Source: Enterococcus ureilyticus
GTDB taxonomy: Bacteria > Bacillota > Bacilli > Lactobacillales > Enterococcaceae
Length of the DNA stretch: 64,000 nucleotides
NCBI RefSeq assembly: GCF_001730315.1
Contig: NZ_MIKC01000012.1
Coordinates: forward strand, 124,001-188,000
Direction of reading: 5' to 3'
Program-made: the position numbers and the translations under genes
The notes under the pieces: model-generated
The model's database searches: none
What the model was told of the DNA's origin: nothing
The model's input: only the letters and a program-made list of their open reading frames with translations
Shown here: positions 46,127 to 56,409 of the stretch, piece after piece
Numbering within the stretch: the first letter of the stretch is position 1
Layout of the letters: every line of letters begins with the position of its first letter

Positions 46127-47602
46127 GTGAAGAAAATAATGCCAGCCAATTATTTGACAGTAGAAAATTTTGAACGTTATAGACGAATTATGGGGCGTTT
46201 TTATCAACGTCATCGTCAAATGCAAGGTTCTTTATATCGACCAGAAGTAATAGAAATGATGCAGCAAGACTATTCGGAAGAGTATGGCGCATTAGAAGTT
46301 GATCAGGATTTGGAAAATTTAGTCTCATGGGGAAATTTAGAGAAGCAGCAAGAGATGATCCAACCTCGATCTATTGAAGAGTGGCGTAACAAAAATTTCC
46401 GCTATCAAATCACTGAAGCGGGTGTACTAGTGGAAGAAATGGTCTATCAAATAACACATTCTAAGCAAGTTTCAAAAGGGGCGCTAGATGAAGGGGACTT
46501 CCGTAGATTATTACAATTATTAACAGATTTAATTAATAATGCTGGAGATCCAGTAGAATTATGGTTGGACATTCGTGCCGAGTTTGGGCAGATTCGTAAA
46601 AAAACAGCAAATTACATCCGCTATATTACAAGTCCAGAAGTTGATAGTCGAATGAAAACAGAAGCTTTTCTCATTTATAAAGATAATTTCATGAACTATT
46701 TGCGGGAATTTATTGTTAGTGTACAAAATCTTTATTTTCGATTTCAAGAAGTGATTCAAAAATTTTCAACTATCAATCAGCAGGAGTTAATTGCTGGTTT
46801 ATATTTAAAAGAACAAGAAGTTCCTATTTTTGATGGCATTACTGAATCTGAGGTAGCTGATCAAGTAGTTGGGGAAATGAATGCACTTCATGATTGGTTT
46901 ATAGGTGGTGGGCAACGACCTAGTGAATATGATAACTTGATGGAGCAAACCAATCAAATGATCGCCAAGATCACAAACTTGATTTATTATTTTGGACAGG
47001 AAATTAGACAATATCAAAGTCGGAAAAAGGATTATCTTCATCTAGCAAGTTGGTTTGCCCAAGTAGAGGAGTTGTCAGAAGCACAGAAAATGTATGCTGG
47101 AATTTTTGGTTTAGAGCATTCTCGTCATTTTTATGTGACTGAAGGTACCGATGCAACAAGCAATCGGGAAAATAGTTGGACATTAACTCCAGGAACTCTT
47201 TTTCTTAATAAACGAGGACATGGAGCGCGTCAGGAAAGGAAGGCTTCTAGTTTCAAAATGAATGTGGCTGCTCAGTTTGAAGCACAAGAACAGTATCGTC
47301 AGGGAGTTTTAGCACAGCGTGAACGGATTGATAGCTATTTCAAGGAGGGCATACTTGAATTTTCAACGCTTGATCGATTAGATGCTGGAGCTCGTCAAAT
47401 GTTTTTAAAATGGATTAGTAGTGCAATTTCTATGCAAGTACCTAATCATCAACAGATAGAAAAAATAGTACAGCAAACAATCGTAACTGAATTAGACTTT
47501 GAGGTTACGATTAAAATCGACTTGAGTCAAAGTATTGAAGTAGGATGTGTTGATGGTCAGCTAACTATGCCTTATGTCGTGATGGAAAGGGTGGAAGGAT
47601 GA
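46127..47602 (+). CDS. jetA: Wadjet type III protein JetA (TIGR02677/DUF2397 family)
   Basis: The 491-residue protein opens with NYLTVENFERYRRIMGRFYQRH, the pattern of the TIGR02677/DUF2397 family, and has family-usual length. In Wadjet (JetABCD, related to MukBEF/MksBEFG condensins) JetA is the kleisin-like subunit that links the JetC heads. The complex recognises and cuts circular foreign plasmids. The GTG at 46127 is ten bases after GGGAGG. The stop overlaps the start of jetB (ATGA), and gene order A-B-C-D is that of type III. Confidence 0.86.
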   Translation: MKKIMPANYLTVENFERYRRIMGRFYQRHRQMQGSLYRPEVIEMMQQDYSEEYGALEVDQDLENLVSWGNLEKQQEMIQPRSIEEWRNKNFRYQITEAGVLVEEMVYQITHSKQVSKGALDEGDFRRLLQLLTDLINNAGDPVELWLDIRAEFGQIRKKTANYIRYITSPEVDSRMKTEAFLIYKDNFMNYLREFIVSVQNLYFRFQEVIQKFSTINQQELIAGLYLKEQEVPIFDGITESEVADQVVGEMNALHDWFIGGGQRPSEYDNLMEQTNQMIAKITNLIYYFGQEIRQYQSRKKDYLHLASWFAQVEELSEAQKMYAGIFGLEHSRHFYVTEGTDATSNRENSWTLTPGTLFLNKRGHGARQERKASSFKMNVAAQFEAQEQYRQGVLAQRERIDSYFKEGILEFSTLDRLDAGARQMFLKWISSAISMQVPNHQQIEKIVQQTIVTELDFEVTIKIDLSQSIEVGCVDGQLTMPYVVMERVEG

Positions 47603-48723
47603 AACCAGAAGAGTTTGGATTGGCGTTAAAATTGTTAGTTGAAAATTTTTGGATTATTCGAGAAGACCAACCAGAAAATTACAATTTTTTACGTCGCCAT
47701 CAGCAGTATATTCAACGAGAATTCCGACAACGTTTTGGGTTAAATGTTACGATTCGTCCTCAATACATACAGGTGCTAAAACGTCCGTTTCAATTAGAAG
47801 CATGGATGGGCAATCATGAATTCACCATGCCTATGGATTTTTCTTTATTTTGTTGTGGTATGGCTTATGTGGAGGAACTGGAAACAGATGCGCCTTTTAT
47901 GATGCATGAGCTTGTACAGGGTATTCAACTCATGATTCCTGAAGCCTTGATTATAGATTGGACAAATTATAATCATCGTAAGAGTTTAGTCCGAGCTGTA
48001 AAAAAAATGGAGCAATTACGGTTAATTAAGAGAATTGAAGGAGAAGTGTCAGCTTTTGAGCAAGGGGAAGACAACACAGAGATTTTATTTATGACGACAC
48101 CAATGGCTCGTGCTTTCTTGGCAAGAGCACCACAGTCTTACACACAGTATGAGTCCTTTGGTGAATTTAAAGTAGACTTAGAGGAGAGTCGCAGCAGTCT
48201 AGAACGAAATCAAGTGATTTATCAACGATTGTTAATGACACCTCAGATTAAGCGAACGGCTCAAAATGAAAATATTTTTGCTTTAATGAGAAATTATTAC
48301 CGTTATACTCAGGAATATGTTGAAAGCAATACACCCTTTCATTTTGAACTTTATAGAGATTATGCGGCTTTTACATTGGAACAGCGAGATAATTGGCAGG
48401 AATTATTCCCTAGTAGACAAGTAGTGGATGAGATTTTAATACAATTAGCCACGGTTTTACGGCAGGATGAATTCGTTCCAACAGCTTACGGAGAGGTCTA
48501 CTTGACAGAGGATCAATGGCGTAGTCTTGTGAAAGAACTGCAAGCAAATTATTGCATTTTTTGGTCAAAGGAGTTCAAAGAGAAGTCTTTAAGTCAGCTA
48601 TCTGACACTTTATTTCATCGAGGCGCTTCTTGGGGGATGTTTGAGTGCGTAGAAGATAAGATAATTATTCAACCAGCTTTTGGTCGTTTAGTTGCGGAAA
48701 TGAGGAAAGAAAATGACGAATAG
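47599..48723 (+). CDS. jetB: Wadjet type III protein JetB (TIGR02678/DUF2398 family)
   Basis: The 374-residue protein matches the TIGR02678/DUF2398 family in length and in the run LVENFWIIREDQPENYNFLRRH near the N-terminus. JetB is the winged-helix (KITE-like) subunit that binds the kleisin in the Wadjet SMC complex. It overlaps jetA by 4 and jetC by 11 bases, so the four proteins are translated in a fixed order. No truncation is seen. Confidence 0.85.
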   Translation: MKPEEFGLALKLLVENFWIIREDQPENYNFLRRHQQYIQREFRQRFGLNVTIRPQYIQVLKRPFQLEAWMGNHEFTMPMDFSLFCCGMAYVEELETDAPFMMHELVQGIQLMIPEALIIDWTNYNHRKSLVRAVKKMEQLRLIKRIEGEVSAFEQGEDNTEILFMTTPMARAFLARAPQSYTQYESFGEFKVDLEESRSSLERNQVIYQRLLMTPQIKRTAQNENIFALMRNYYRYTQEYVESNTPFHFELYRDYAAFTLEQRDNWQELFPSRQVVDEILIQLATVLRQDEFVPTAYGEVYLTEDQWRSLVKELQANYCIFWSKEFKEKSLSQLSDTLFHRGASWGMFECVEDKIIIQPAFGRLVAEMRKENDE

Positions 48724-51700
48724 ATGGGTAATGAATCGAGTGGGCCTGCTAAATTTTTGGTATTATACAAAAGAAACGTTTGAATTAGCAGAAGGCCGAA
48801 TGCTTCTTAGAGGGACAAATGGGTCGGGAAAGTCATTGACAATGCAAAGTTTATTTCCAGTGCTATTTGATGGAGACACCAGTGCCTATCGTTTGGATTC
48901 TTTTGGTTCCAGAGATCGAAAAATGGAAGATTATTTATTAGGTGAAAAAGGGGTTTCTCAACGAGATGAAGGGATAGGCTATCTATTTTTAGAAGTAAAA
49001 CGGGAAACTAGAGAGGAATATTTGACTGTTGGGATTGGCATGCATGCGAATCGAGGCGGAACGCTCAAAAAATGGTTTTTTGCTATTGAAAATAATCAGC
49101 GAGTGGGCAAAGATTTTGAGCTTTATGAAGAACTTCATCGAGATGAATTGACACCTTTAACCAAAGCAAAATTAAAGAATCGTTTAGCGGGAAAAGGCCG
49201 CATTTTTGAAACACAAAGAGAGTATAAGCAATTTGTTAATCAGCGGATTTTTGGATTTGATCATTTAGATCAGTTTGATGAATTGATTACGTTATTGTTG
49301 CAGCTACGTTCTCCAAAACTATCTAAGGATTTTCGTCCATCTGTGATTTATGGCATTTTGCGTAACTCTTTACCAAAAATGAAAGAAGACGAATTATTGA
49401 CATTGTCGAAAACGATTGAAAAATTGGATCTTCATCGAGAACGTTTGGAAGATTTAACCCGTGAAATGAAAGAACTAAATTCTTTTGCTAAAAATTATCA
49501 TAATTGGCATGATGAATTAGTCTCTCAAATTGCTGGAAAGTGGTACCAGCTTTTTAATGATATGAAACAATTAGAGAAACAAGTTGCTGAACTTAAACAA
49601 CAATTGGAAAATCATAACATAGATTTATTGGAAAACAGGAAGAATTTTGAGAGAAATGAGCAGGAAGTAGAGGCCTTGACAGCCACTATCTCACAATTAA
49701 GTCAGCACGAAGGAATGAATTTAGTCCATCAGGGGTTAGAACTCAACAAGCGACTTACTCAAACATCAGAGGATTTAGCTTATACGAAAGAGCAATTGGT
49801 GAAAAAACAACAGATAGTGAAAGAGCAACAAATGGAATTGGAAAATCGAAAATATTTACAGGAGGAGCTTTGCAATGATTTAGAAGAACTAATTCAAGAT
49901 AACCAACAATATCTTTCTTATTTGCGTTTTGAAGAGTTAGATAGTTCCTATTCAGAAAAGTTACGTACAACCATTACAACCTTTGAACGAAAATATTGGT
50001 TAGAACAAGTTCGTCAAAAACAAAGTCATTTCCGAGAAATATTGCAGATGTTATCGAAATTGGTACATTTAGAGAATCAGAAGGTGGATCTGGAACGCTT
50101 GGTTGGTAATGTGCAGCAAGAACTGGATGAGTTGCAACGGGATCTTCGGCATTGGCAACAAACACGACTCGATGAGCTAGAAAAGTGGAAATTAGCGATT
50201 GATGACTGGTTGACTAGGTCTCCATTTCAATTATCAAAGAATCAATATCATGAGTTGCTTTATTGCATTGATAGTCTGTTGGAAACAGAAGAGCGTGAGG
50301 AAGTTGTTCTATCTCCTTTGACAGTTTCTTATCAGGAGACGTTGAAAAAGGAGCAATTAGCATTAGTACCTTTGGAATCTCGTTTAGAAGAAAATCAAAC
50401 TAAAATTGAGGATATTCAACTGGAGATTGAAGAATGGAAAGGGCAGAAAGCGCCTAAACCATATCAGAATGAAGGGCGAAAAAACAATCGAAAGAGCTGG
50501 AGTGAGGCTGCTAAGTATGTTTTATTTTATGAAGGGGTAGACTTTCAAGCAAATGTAACAGAAGAAGAACGAAATTGCATCGAAGGAGCTTTATTCACGT
50601 CAGGTATTTTAGATAGTGTCATTAGTGAGGAAGCGTTACAATTGGCAGATGACTGGATGATTAAATCCAACCCACAGTTAATGTCTTCTACTTTAGCGAG
50701 CGTTTTGACTGTAAATTCAGATTTGCCTCTTGAGTTGCAGCGTCAGGTTGCAAATGTGCTAGATAGTATCTTTTACAATGAGATGAACCCGATGATAGAC
50801 TTACCAATAATACATCAAGATGGCCGTTTTCAGATTGCCAACCTTAGTGGTGAAATGCCTGTTGATTATAAGGCTTCCTTTATTGGGGTTGCCAGTCAAG
50901 AACGATATCGTCAGGAGCAAATCCAGAGACTGAAAACAGAGATTCAGCAATTAGAAGAAGCAAATCAGGAGCTTTCTACTCAAATTAGAGAACAAAAGCA
51001 TAAGCTTCAATTAATTGAAGAAGCTTATCAAGAGCGTCCTAGAGGAACAGAAGTGTATCAAACATATATGGAAACAAAAAATTTGGCGCTAGCATTAACA
51101 GTTAAGGAAAAGGAATTGACTGTTAAAAATGTTGAATTAAAGGCTTTGCAACAGAAATATTTAATGATAAAGACGCAAATAACGGAGAAAGCAGCTGGAG
51201 ATCAACTGAATCAAAAAGAGGAAACGTATGAAGAGGCGTTACAATATGCACTAAACTATGAACAGAACCTTCATGAGGCTTTCAGTAAATCATCAGAACT
51301 CTATCGGCAACAGGAAATGCTAGAGACCATTGCTTCTCATGTTAGTAACTATCAAGAAGAAGAGCTTATTTTGTTGGATAAAGTGAGTGTGTTAATAGGT
51401 GAAATAACTAAATTGGAACGACTAATTAAAGAGAACGAAGCACAGCAGCAAATTATTAATGTTGCAGAACTCACTGCTAAATTGACGGCAGCAACAGAGG
51501 AGCAACAGCAGTACCAACAAGAAATCAAACAGTTAAATCAAGAGCAAATTAAGTTAGAAAAGGCTAGGACAAAAATTACAGGGGATATAGAGCATGAAGA
51601 CCTTCGCTTGGTTCAATTAATCAAGTTAGAAAGTAATTGGCGTGCTCTATTTGAAAAAGAGCTACAAAGATTCAATCTTCCAAGCACGGATCTATTAATG

Positions 51701-52789
51701 ATCGCTAAGAAGCAAGGCAAAGAATTAAATGTGAAAGATTTGAAAAGGCTAGAAGATCGTTTTTCAACTCAGTTTAGTTTTATCGCAGATCAATTACAGA
51801 GTTATCGACCTGAGTTGGTGAATGTTAGTGGAGTGGACTTGTCAGCGGAAGAAGAACAAGGATTGGGCGAATTTGCTTCCTTTAATCACAATAAGGAACC
51901 AAGATTTTTAGAAGATGGACAGTTAACCACAACTAGTGAGTTGCTGGAGCGACTGAAAGAACAGCGATTGACATTACAGGAGTTATTGAAGAAGGATGAT
52001 GAGCAGCTCTTTAAAAAGGTTATTTTGGAATCTGTGGGAAAAGTCCTTCGGATCCGCATTCAGCAAGCCCAGCAGTGGGTAGCGCAGATGAACGAACTGT
52101 TGCAAGAACAAAAAAATTCTTCAGGATTATCTTTAAGTATTAGCTGGAAAGGAGTTTCTGCTAATTCTGACCATGATCTTAGCACCAATCAACTTGTTCG
52201 TCTATTAGAAAAACCAACGGAACTCTTGTCAGAAGATGATCGAGAGCTAGTTTCTCGCCATTTTCAGGAAAAAGTTCGTTTAGCTCAAGAACAATTACAC
52301 AATGAACCAGATGATCGAAGTACTTTATTCCAAGCCATTGCAAGTGTGTTAGATTATCGAGATTGGTTTGAATTTGAGCTGAAATATAAGCGGGCAAATG
52401 AAGGCTATCAGCCTCAACCATTAACTGATCGTCGTTTTAATCAATTCTCTGGAGGAGAAAAAGCGATAGCAATGTATTTACCGCTATTTGCTGCAACTTA
52501 TTCTCGTTATGAAGATGCTGGAGAGCAATGTCCTCGAGTCATTACCTTGGATGAAGCTTTTGCAGGAATTGATGATCAAAATATTGCAGAGCTTTTTAAA
52601 GCCTGTGAGCAGCTTAATTTTAACTATGTGATGAATTCACAGGCACTTTTTGGGGATTACCCTACTGTTTCTAAATTAGCGATTTATGAACTGTTACGAC
52701 CACAGAATGTCAATTTTGTTACAACAATCTGCTATTATTGGGATGGACAAAAGAAGCATTTGCTAACAGGAGGTGAGGAACTTGTCTGA
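48713..52789 (+). CDS. jetC: Wadjet type III SMC-like ATPase JetC (TIGR02680 family)
   Basis: The 1358-residue protein is an SMC/MukB-like ATPase. Walker A is RGTNGSGKS (residues 33-41), the C-terminal signature is NQFSGGEKAIAMYLPLF and Walker B is VITLDEAFAGIDDQN. Long coiled-coil arms lie about residues 250-420, 560-600 and 735-960, with a hinge-like part between. This is the TIGR02680 family, one of the four-gene neighbourhood TIGR02677-02680. It would extrude loops of DNA and so measure or sense circular plasmids. Key ATPase motifs are intact, so the motor is probably functional. Confidence 0.92.
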   Translation: MTNRWVMNRVGLLNFWYYTKETFELAEGRMLLRGTNGSGKSLTMQSLFPVLFDGDTSAYRLDSFGSRDRKMEDYLLGEKGVSQRDEGIGYLFLEVKRETREEYLTVGIGMHANRGGTLKKWFFAIENNQRVGKDFELYEELHRDELTPLTKAKLKNRLAGKGRIFETQREYKQFVNQRIFGFDHLDQFDELITLLLQLRSPKLSKDFRPSVIYGILRNSLPKMKEDELLTLSKTIEKLDLHRERLEDLTREMKELNSFAKNYHNWHDELVSQIAGKWYQLFNDMKQLEKQVAELKQQLENHNIDLLENRKNFERNEQEVEALTATISQLSQHEGMNLVHQGLELNKRLTQTSEDLAYTKEQLVKKQQIVKEQQMELENRKYLQEELCNDLEELIQDNQQYLSYLRFEELDSSYSEKLRTTITTFERKYWLEQVRQKQSHFREILQMLSKLVHLENQKVDLERLVGNVQQELDELQRDLRHWQQTRLDELEKWKLAIDDWLTRSPFQLSKNQYHELLYCIDSLLETEEREEVVLSPLTVSYQETLKKEQLALVPLESRLEENQTKIEDIQLEIEEWKGQKAPKPYQNEGRKNNRKSWSEAAKYVLFYEGVDFQANVTEEERNCIEGALFTSGILDSVISEEALQLADDWMIKSNPQLMSSTLASVLTVNSDLPLELQRQVANVLDSIFYNEMNPMIDLPIIHQDGRFQIANLSGEMPVDYKASFIGVASQERYRQEQIQRLKTEIQQLEEANQELSTQIREQKHKLQLIEEAYQERPRGTEVYQTYMETKNLALALTVKEKELTVKNVELKALQQKYLMIKTQITEKAAGDQLNQKEETYEEALQYALNYEQNLHEAFSKSSELYRQQEMLETIASHVSNYQEEELILLDKVSVLIGEITKLERLIKENEAQQQIINVAELTAKLTAATEEQQQYQQEIKQLNQEQIKLEKARTKITGDIEHEDLRLVQLIKLESNWRALFEKELQRFNLPSTDLLMIAKKQGKELNVKDLKRLEDRFSTQFSFIADQLQSYRPELVNVSGVDLSAEEEQGLGEFASFNHNKEPRFLEDGQLTTTSELLERLKEQRLTLQELLKKDDEQLFKKVILESVGKVLRIRIQQAQQWVAQMNELLQEQKNSSGLSLSISWKGVSANSDHDLSTNQLVRLLEKPTELLSEDDRELVSRHFQEKVRLAQEQLHNEPDDRSTLFQAIASVLDYRDWFEFELKYKRANEGYQPQPLTDRRFNQFSGGEKAIAMYLPLFAATYSRYEDAGEQCPRVITLDEAFAGIDDQNIAELFKACEQLNFNYVMNSQALFGDYPTVSKLAIYELLRPQNVNFVTTICYYWDGQKKHLLTGGEELV

Positions 52790-54041
52790 TCCTAAAGAAT
52801 ACTTTAAACAACCTGTTTTTCATTTGTTGGGTAAGGAATTATTGCGTCGGTACTGGTTGAACGGAGCATTTGGAAATAGTGTTGGCTTGTCTCTTTTTAG
52901 TAAAGTAGACACTGATCCATTGCGATCTTTTCTTGGCATGACAGTACTTTCTTGGGATCAAAAGAAACGAATTCAGATTGTAGATTTAGAGCAAGCTTTT
53001 GTAGAAAGTATCTTAGAATGGTCATTATCAGATTTTGTTGTTTTCATTACAAAGAAACCATTAGCTTTAAAAGCAACGTTTGAACAGTCAGAAGCACTTG
53101 CTTTTGAACATTTTAAAGCGACTGTAAACACAATTGATGCTAGCTTTACCTCATTACTAACAGAGCGTCAACTGAAAGAGTGGTGGAAGAAGAAACTGCC
53201 GAATTTGCTTATCTTTAATCAAGTATCAAACGCTATAAAAAGCTTGCCTAAAAATGATTTTTTACGCTTGCCAGTATTTGCTTATAAAGTTACAGGTTTG
53301 CCACATGCATTTGATGAAAATAATGATGGCGGAGTGTTATTTTTACAAATGCTGACAGCAATGTCAAATCAACTGCTAGAGAATCAAATTGAGCTGGAAA
53401 AAGCGGAGCAACGTCATGGTTTACTAAATGAATTTTACTTATTGAAGGATGACATTATGAATTATGCAGCTATCCGAGGATTGACTGCACGAGATGCAAA
53501 AAATAAAGAAAATCAAATGTGGCGACAGGCTTGTATTGAAGGAATTAGTTGGAATGTTCCTTTAAAAGAAATTTTACGAATGACGACGATTCATCCCTAT
53601 ATTGGTGAAAAGGTTTTGGTAGTAGAGAACTCTGGTATTTACTCGATTTTAGTGGAATTACTACCAGAGGTGCCAATTCTTTGCTCTAGTGGCCAATTCA
53701 CCTTTGCTATTTGGCAGTTATTGCGTAAAATAGCATCTACTGGAACCGGTATCTATTATAGCGGTGATATTGATCCAGAAGGTTTAGGAATGGCTCAAAA
53801 ATTGAAAAACACTTTTGGTTCTCAATTAAAAATTTTAGGAATGAACCAACAAAATTTTAAATTAGTAAAATCTGACTTGACTATGAGTAACAGCCGATTG
53901 AAGAAACTAGATAGTCTTAAGGATTATCAATTAGTAATGCTAGGAAAGTTGATTCATGAAGAACAAAAAGTTGCCTATCAAGAGGGCTTCTTACAAGAAT
54001 TGATAAAAGAGATTATTTGTGAATTTAGAGATGAGACATAG
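52782..54041 (+). CDS. jetD: Wadjet type III nuclease subunit JetD (TIGR02679/DUF2399 family, Toprim)
   Basis: The 419-residue protein has a C-terminal Toprim domain: VVENSG (E282) and YSGDIDPEG (D329, D331) form the metal-binding EDxD set, as in DUF2399. JetD is the topoisomerase VI-like nuclease that cleaves the trapped plasmid. The TTG at 52782 is chosen, eight bases after AGGAGG; a GTG at 52773 lies inside the ribosome site. It overlaps jetC by 8 bases. Catalytic residues are intact. Confidence 0.88.
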   Translation: MSDPKEYFKQPVFHLLGKELLRRYWLNGAFGNSVGLSLFSKVDTDPLRSFLGMTVLSWDQKKRIQIVDLEQAFVESILEWSLSDFVVFITKKPLALKATFEQSEALAFEHFKATVNTIDASFTSLLTERQLKEWWKKKLPNLLIFNQVSNAIKSLPKNDFLRLPVFAYKVTGLPHAFDENNDGGVLFLQMLTAMSNQLLENQIELEKAEQRHGLLNEFYLLKDDIMNYAAIRGLTARDAKNKENQMWRQACIEGISWNVPLKEILRMTTIHPYIGEKVLVVENSGIYSILVELLPEVPILCSSGQFTFAIWQLLRKIASTGTGIYYSGDIDPEGLGMAQKLKNTFGSQLKILGMNQQNFKLVKSDLTMSNSRLKKLDSLKDYQLVMLGKLIHEEQKVAYQEGFLQELIKEIICEFRDET

Positions 54042-54422
54042 TAGCGGTTAAGGTTATCATTAATAATCAGTGATTTGGTTTTTGATGCTTTGCTGGAGCT
54101 ACTGATACCTCTTGTATTGAAATGTTATCCATTAATCAATGTTGTAAAGTATTTTAATTATTTTTCTCTTCATCTTTCTTTTACTTAAGATAAATTAATT
54201 ACCTTATTGACTGTAAATTTAGCTGTATCAGATAATGAAAATATCTTTTTTGTCAATAAAAAGCTAATTTTTACAATATGAATTTCTAATTCTTTTTCAG
54301 TGAGGCCTAATTTTTTTGTAAGTTCTTTAGTGAGTGTATATTAAAAAGTATTTGATTTTAAAAAATATATTTTGTGTTATAATAGTTATAAATTACTTTT
54401 TGTTTATAATAGGGGGGATTTT
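54042..54422. other. Gap after Wadjet with minus-strand gene remnant
   Basis: A minus-strand frame with no start codon (54185-54341) encodes about 50 protein-like residues including TKELTKKLGLTEKELEIH, which looks like a fragment of a lost small gene. TATAAT at 54376-54381 is the probable -10 for the next gene. The rest is AT-rich. Confidence 0.4.
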
Positions 54423-55898
54423 ATGGATAATTCATTTAGATTTAGTGAAGATGCTATAGCAGAAATGTTTGGTCATGAGGCTGCTGAAGATGAGGATAGA
54501 AGTAGATTAATGGAATATTATGTTAAGTCAGATGTATACTCAACGATGCGGAGTAATCGTAGATTATTAATTTTAGTGGGACATAAAGGTGTTGGGAAAT
54601 CTGCTTTACTGAACATTATGGAGGAAGAAGATAAAGAAAATAAAATAATAGCATTGAAAATACAGCCAGATGATGTGTTGCAAATTGATATGACTAAAGA
54701 AGTTTTTTTAAGAAAGATTTCAATTTGGAAGGAAGGCTTATCCAATCTATTAGTTACAGAGTTGCTAAACCAATCGTTAATGTTTGTTGATGAATTTACT
54801 ACTGAAGATTCAATATTCAGGAAAGTAATTGATGTTTCAAAAAATATTTTTGGAAAAAAGATTGAAGATTTTCAAGATAAAAAAATTGGATTTAATAGTA
54901 ATGAATTCATTATGTTAATAAATAAACTAGGTTTTACTAATGAAAAAATTATGATCTATTTAGATGATTTAGATAGGGGATGGAAAAATTCTAAAAATGA
55001 TATTGAAAGTCTATCTGCTATGATAAATGCTATTAGAGATTTAAGTAGAGAATTAAAAAATGTACATTTTAGAATTTCGTTAAGGTCAGATATTTACTAT
55101 TCTGTTAGAACATCTGATGAAACAACAGATAAAATAGATGGTAGCGTAGTTTGGCAATCATGGACTAATCATCAAATTCTTGTTATGCTTATTAAAAGAA
55201 TAGAAACTTATTTTTCTAGAAATGTAGATGAAAGTAAATTGCTGAGCAAATCTCAAGATGAGTTAAGTTCATATCTTATTCCGGTGTTTGAAGAACGTTT
55301 TAAAGGAAAAGGACATTGGAAAAATGCACCAATCTATAGGGTTATAATGTCGCTTATTAGGAAGAGACCTAGAGACATGATAAAATTATGTACGTTGGCT
55401 GCAAGAAGTTCAATTATAAATGATCATTTAAAGATAATGACATTTGACTTAGAAAGTAATTTTCGAAACTATTCAAATGACAGATTAATGGATACATCTA
55501 CTGAATATCAAGCTGAATTTTCTAATGTAAGAGATTTGTTACTGAAAATGAAACCTTCTAGAAATGAATTAAAAAAAGATAATCCTTCTTTGTTTACAAG
55601 AGAAGAATTAATAAAAAAAATAGAAAATATCTTGTCTATGAGCTCATATTATTTTAGTAATGGAGATGAAGTTAATCCAGAAAGGGTAGCTGCATTTTTA
55701 TATAAGATAAATTTTATTACTGCAAGAAAAAGTTTATCTAATGGTGAAATTCAACGTGTTTATTATGATGAAAATCAATATATATATAATTCATTTACTG
55801 ATTTTGGTTATTCTTATGAAATTCATCCAGCTTATCGTTGGGCGTTACAGCCGGACTCAATTGATAATTTGTTTAATCAAATAGAATTAATAGATTAA
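54423..55898 (+). CDS. P-loop ATPase of the Sll1717 type (KAP/STAND-like)
   Basis: The 491-residue protein has Walker A GHKGVGKS at residues 53-60, a Walker B-like MIYLDDLDRGW and a following arginine-rich FRISLRSDIYY stretch as in Sll1717-like/KAP-type P-loop NTPases. The C-terminal part contains RPRDMIKL and helical segments and no obvious effector domain. Such ATPases often occur beside defence genes. ATG 54423 has a GGGGGG site; the frame extends 17 codons upstream through the promoter. It stands alone after Wadjet on the same strand with a separate promoter. Codon use is very AT-rich. Confidence 0.72.
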   Translation: MDNSFRFSEDAIAEMFGHEAAEDEDRSRLMEYYVKSDVYSTMRSNRRLLILVGHKGVGKSALLNIMEEEDKENKIIALKIQPDDVLQIDMTKEVFLRKISIWKEGLSNLLVTELLNQSLMFVDEFTTEDSIFRKVIDVSKNIFGKKIEDFQDKKIGFNSNEFIMLINKLGFTNEKIMIYLDDLDRGWKNSKNDIESLSAMINAIRDLSRELKNVHFRISLRSDIYYSVRTSDETTDKIDGSVVWQSWTNHQILVMLIKRIETYFSRNVDESKLLSKSQDELSSYLIPVFEERFKGKGHWKNAPIYRVIMSLIRKRPRDMIKLCTLAARSSIINDHLKIMTFDLESNFRNYSNDRLMDTSTEYQAEFSNVRDLLLKMKPSRNELKKDNPSLFTREELIKKIENILSMSSYYFSNGDEVNPERVAAFLYKINFITARKSLSNGEIQRVYYDENQYIYNSFTDFGYSYEIHPAYRWALQPDSIDNLFNQIELID

Positions 55899-55973
55899 AA
55901 TATTTTTAAGTATTAATAGAATATATTAATAAAAAATCCTATTAATGTAATAACTAGAAGGAAGTTAAAAAAA

Positions 55974-56156
55974 TTGAATAAACAGAAATTTGGGCTCGTA
56001 TTACCCATAATATTACTAGCTTACTTTTTGATATTAATGGATAACTCAATTATTATTACAAATTCAGTTCAGATAGGACAAAGTTTAGGACTCTCTGCTA
56101 CAACTCTTTTATGGATATCGAGTGCTTATACGCTCACGTTTAGTGGCTTTTTACTT
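55974..56156 (+). pseudogene. MFS (DHA2-type) transporter N-terminal fragment
   Basis: The first 60 residues read as the start of a drug/H+ antiporter of the MFS DHA2 group: first membrane segment, LMDNSIIITNSVQIGQSL, then WISSAYTLTFSGFLLLS. The frame then runs out of homology after LLLS, where the toxin repeat begins, and stops at 56183. The start is TTG with AGAAGGAAG upstream. The break coincides with a repeat copy, suggesting loss of the transporter by insertion or recombination. A second, unrelated MFS gene lies at 63655. Confidence 0.75.
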
Positions 56157-56228
56157 TTAAGCGTACGTCTTCAGCATAACTAAAGTCGCAAAAGCAATCA
56201 TTAGCGTTAGTGCTTCAAAAACGGACAT
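56157..56228 (-). pseudogene. Holin-like type I toxin, truncated copy 1
   Basis: The 23-residue frame starts MSVFEALTLMIAFATLV as in the enterococcal Hol_Tox family and then diverges (MLKTYA) into the MFS fragment. Its ribosome site AAAGGAAT is intact, but the -35 box matching copy 2 is altered and the 3' region that would face the antisense RNA is missing. It is a remnant or an orphan. Confidence 0.75.
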
Positions 56229-56374
56229 GCTTATTCCTTTCTAGGGATAAAGCCGAGAACCGCAGGCATCACCCCTTTATCAAAAAGTTAGCCACCATCT
56301 TTACACTATAAAAATACGCAAAAAATACAGAATTTTGATGAATCTTTTGCGATTTATTTTTTGCTTCAAAAATA

Positions 56375-56403
56375 CTGACAATCAAAAAAAATTGTGTTAC
56401 GAT
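56375..56403 (+). promoter_or_regulatory. Promoter of the toxin antisense RNA
   Basis: CTGACA (56375-56380), 17 bases, TACGAT (56398-56403) lie just before the candidate antisense RNA. Confidence 0.6.
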
Positions 56404-56409
56404 TATAAA

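Noticed and set aside
46127-54041. Chromosomal condensin (MukBEF/MksBEF)
   Set aside because: The fourth gene has a Toprim nuclease domain and the set matches TIGR02677-02680, which is Wadjet type III.
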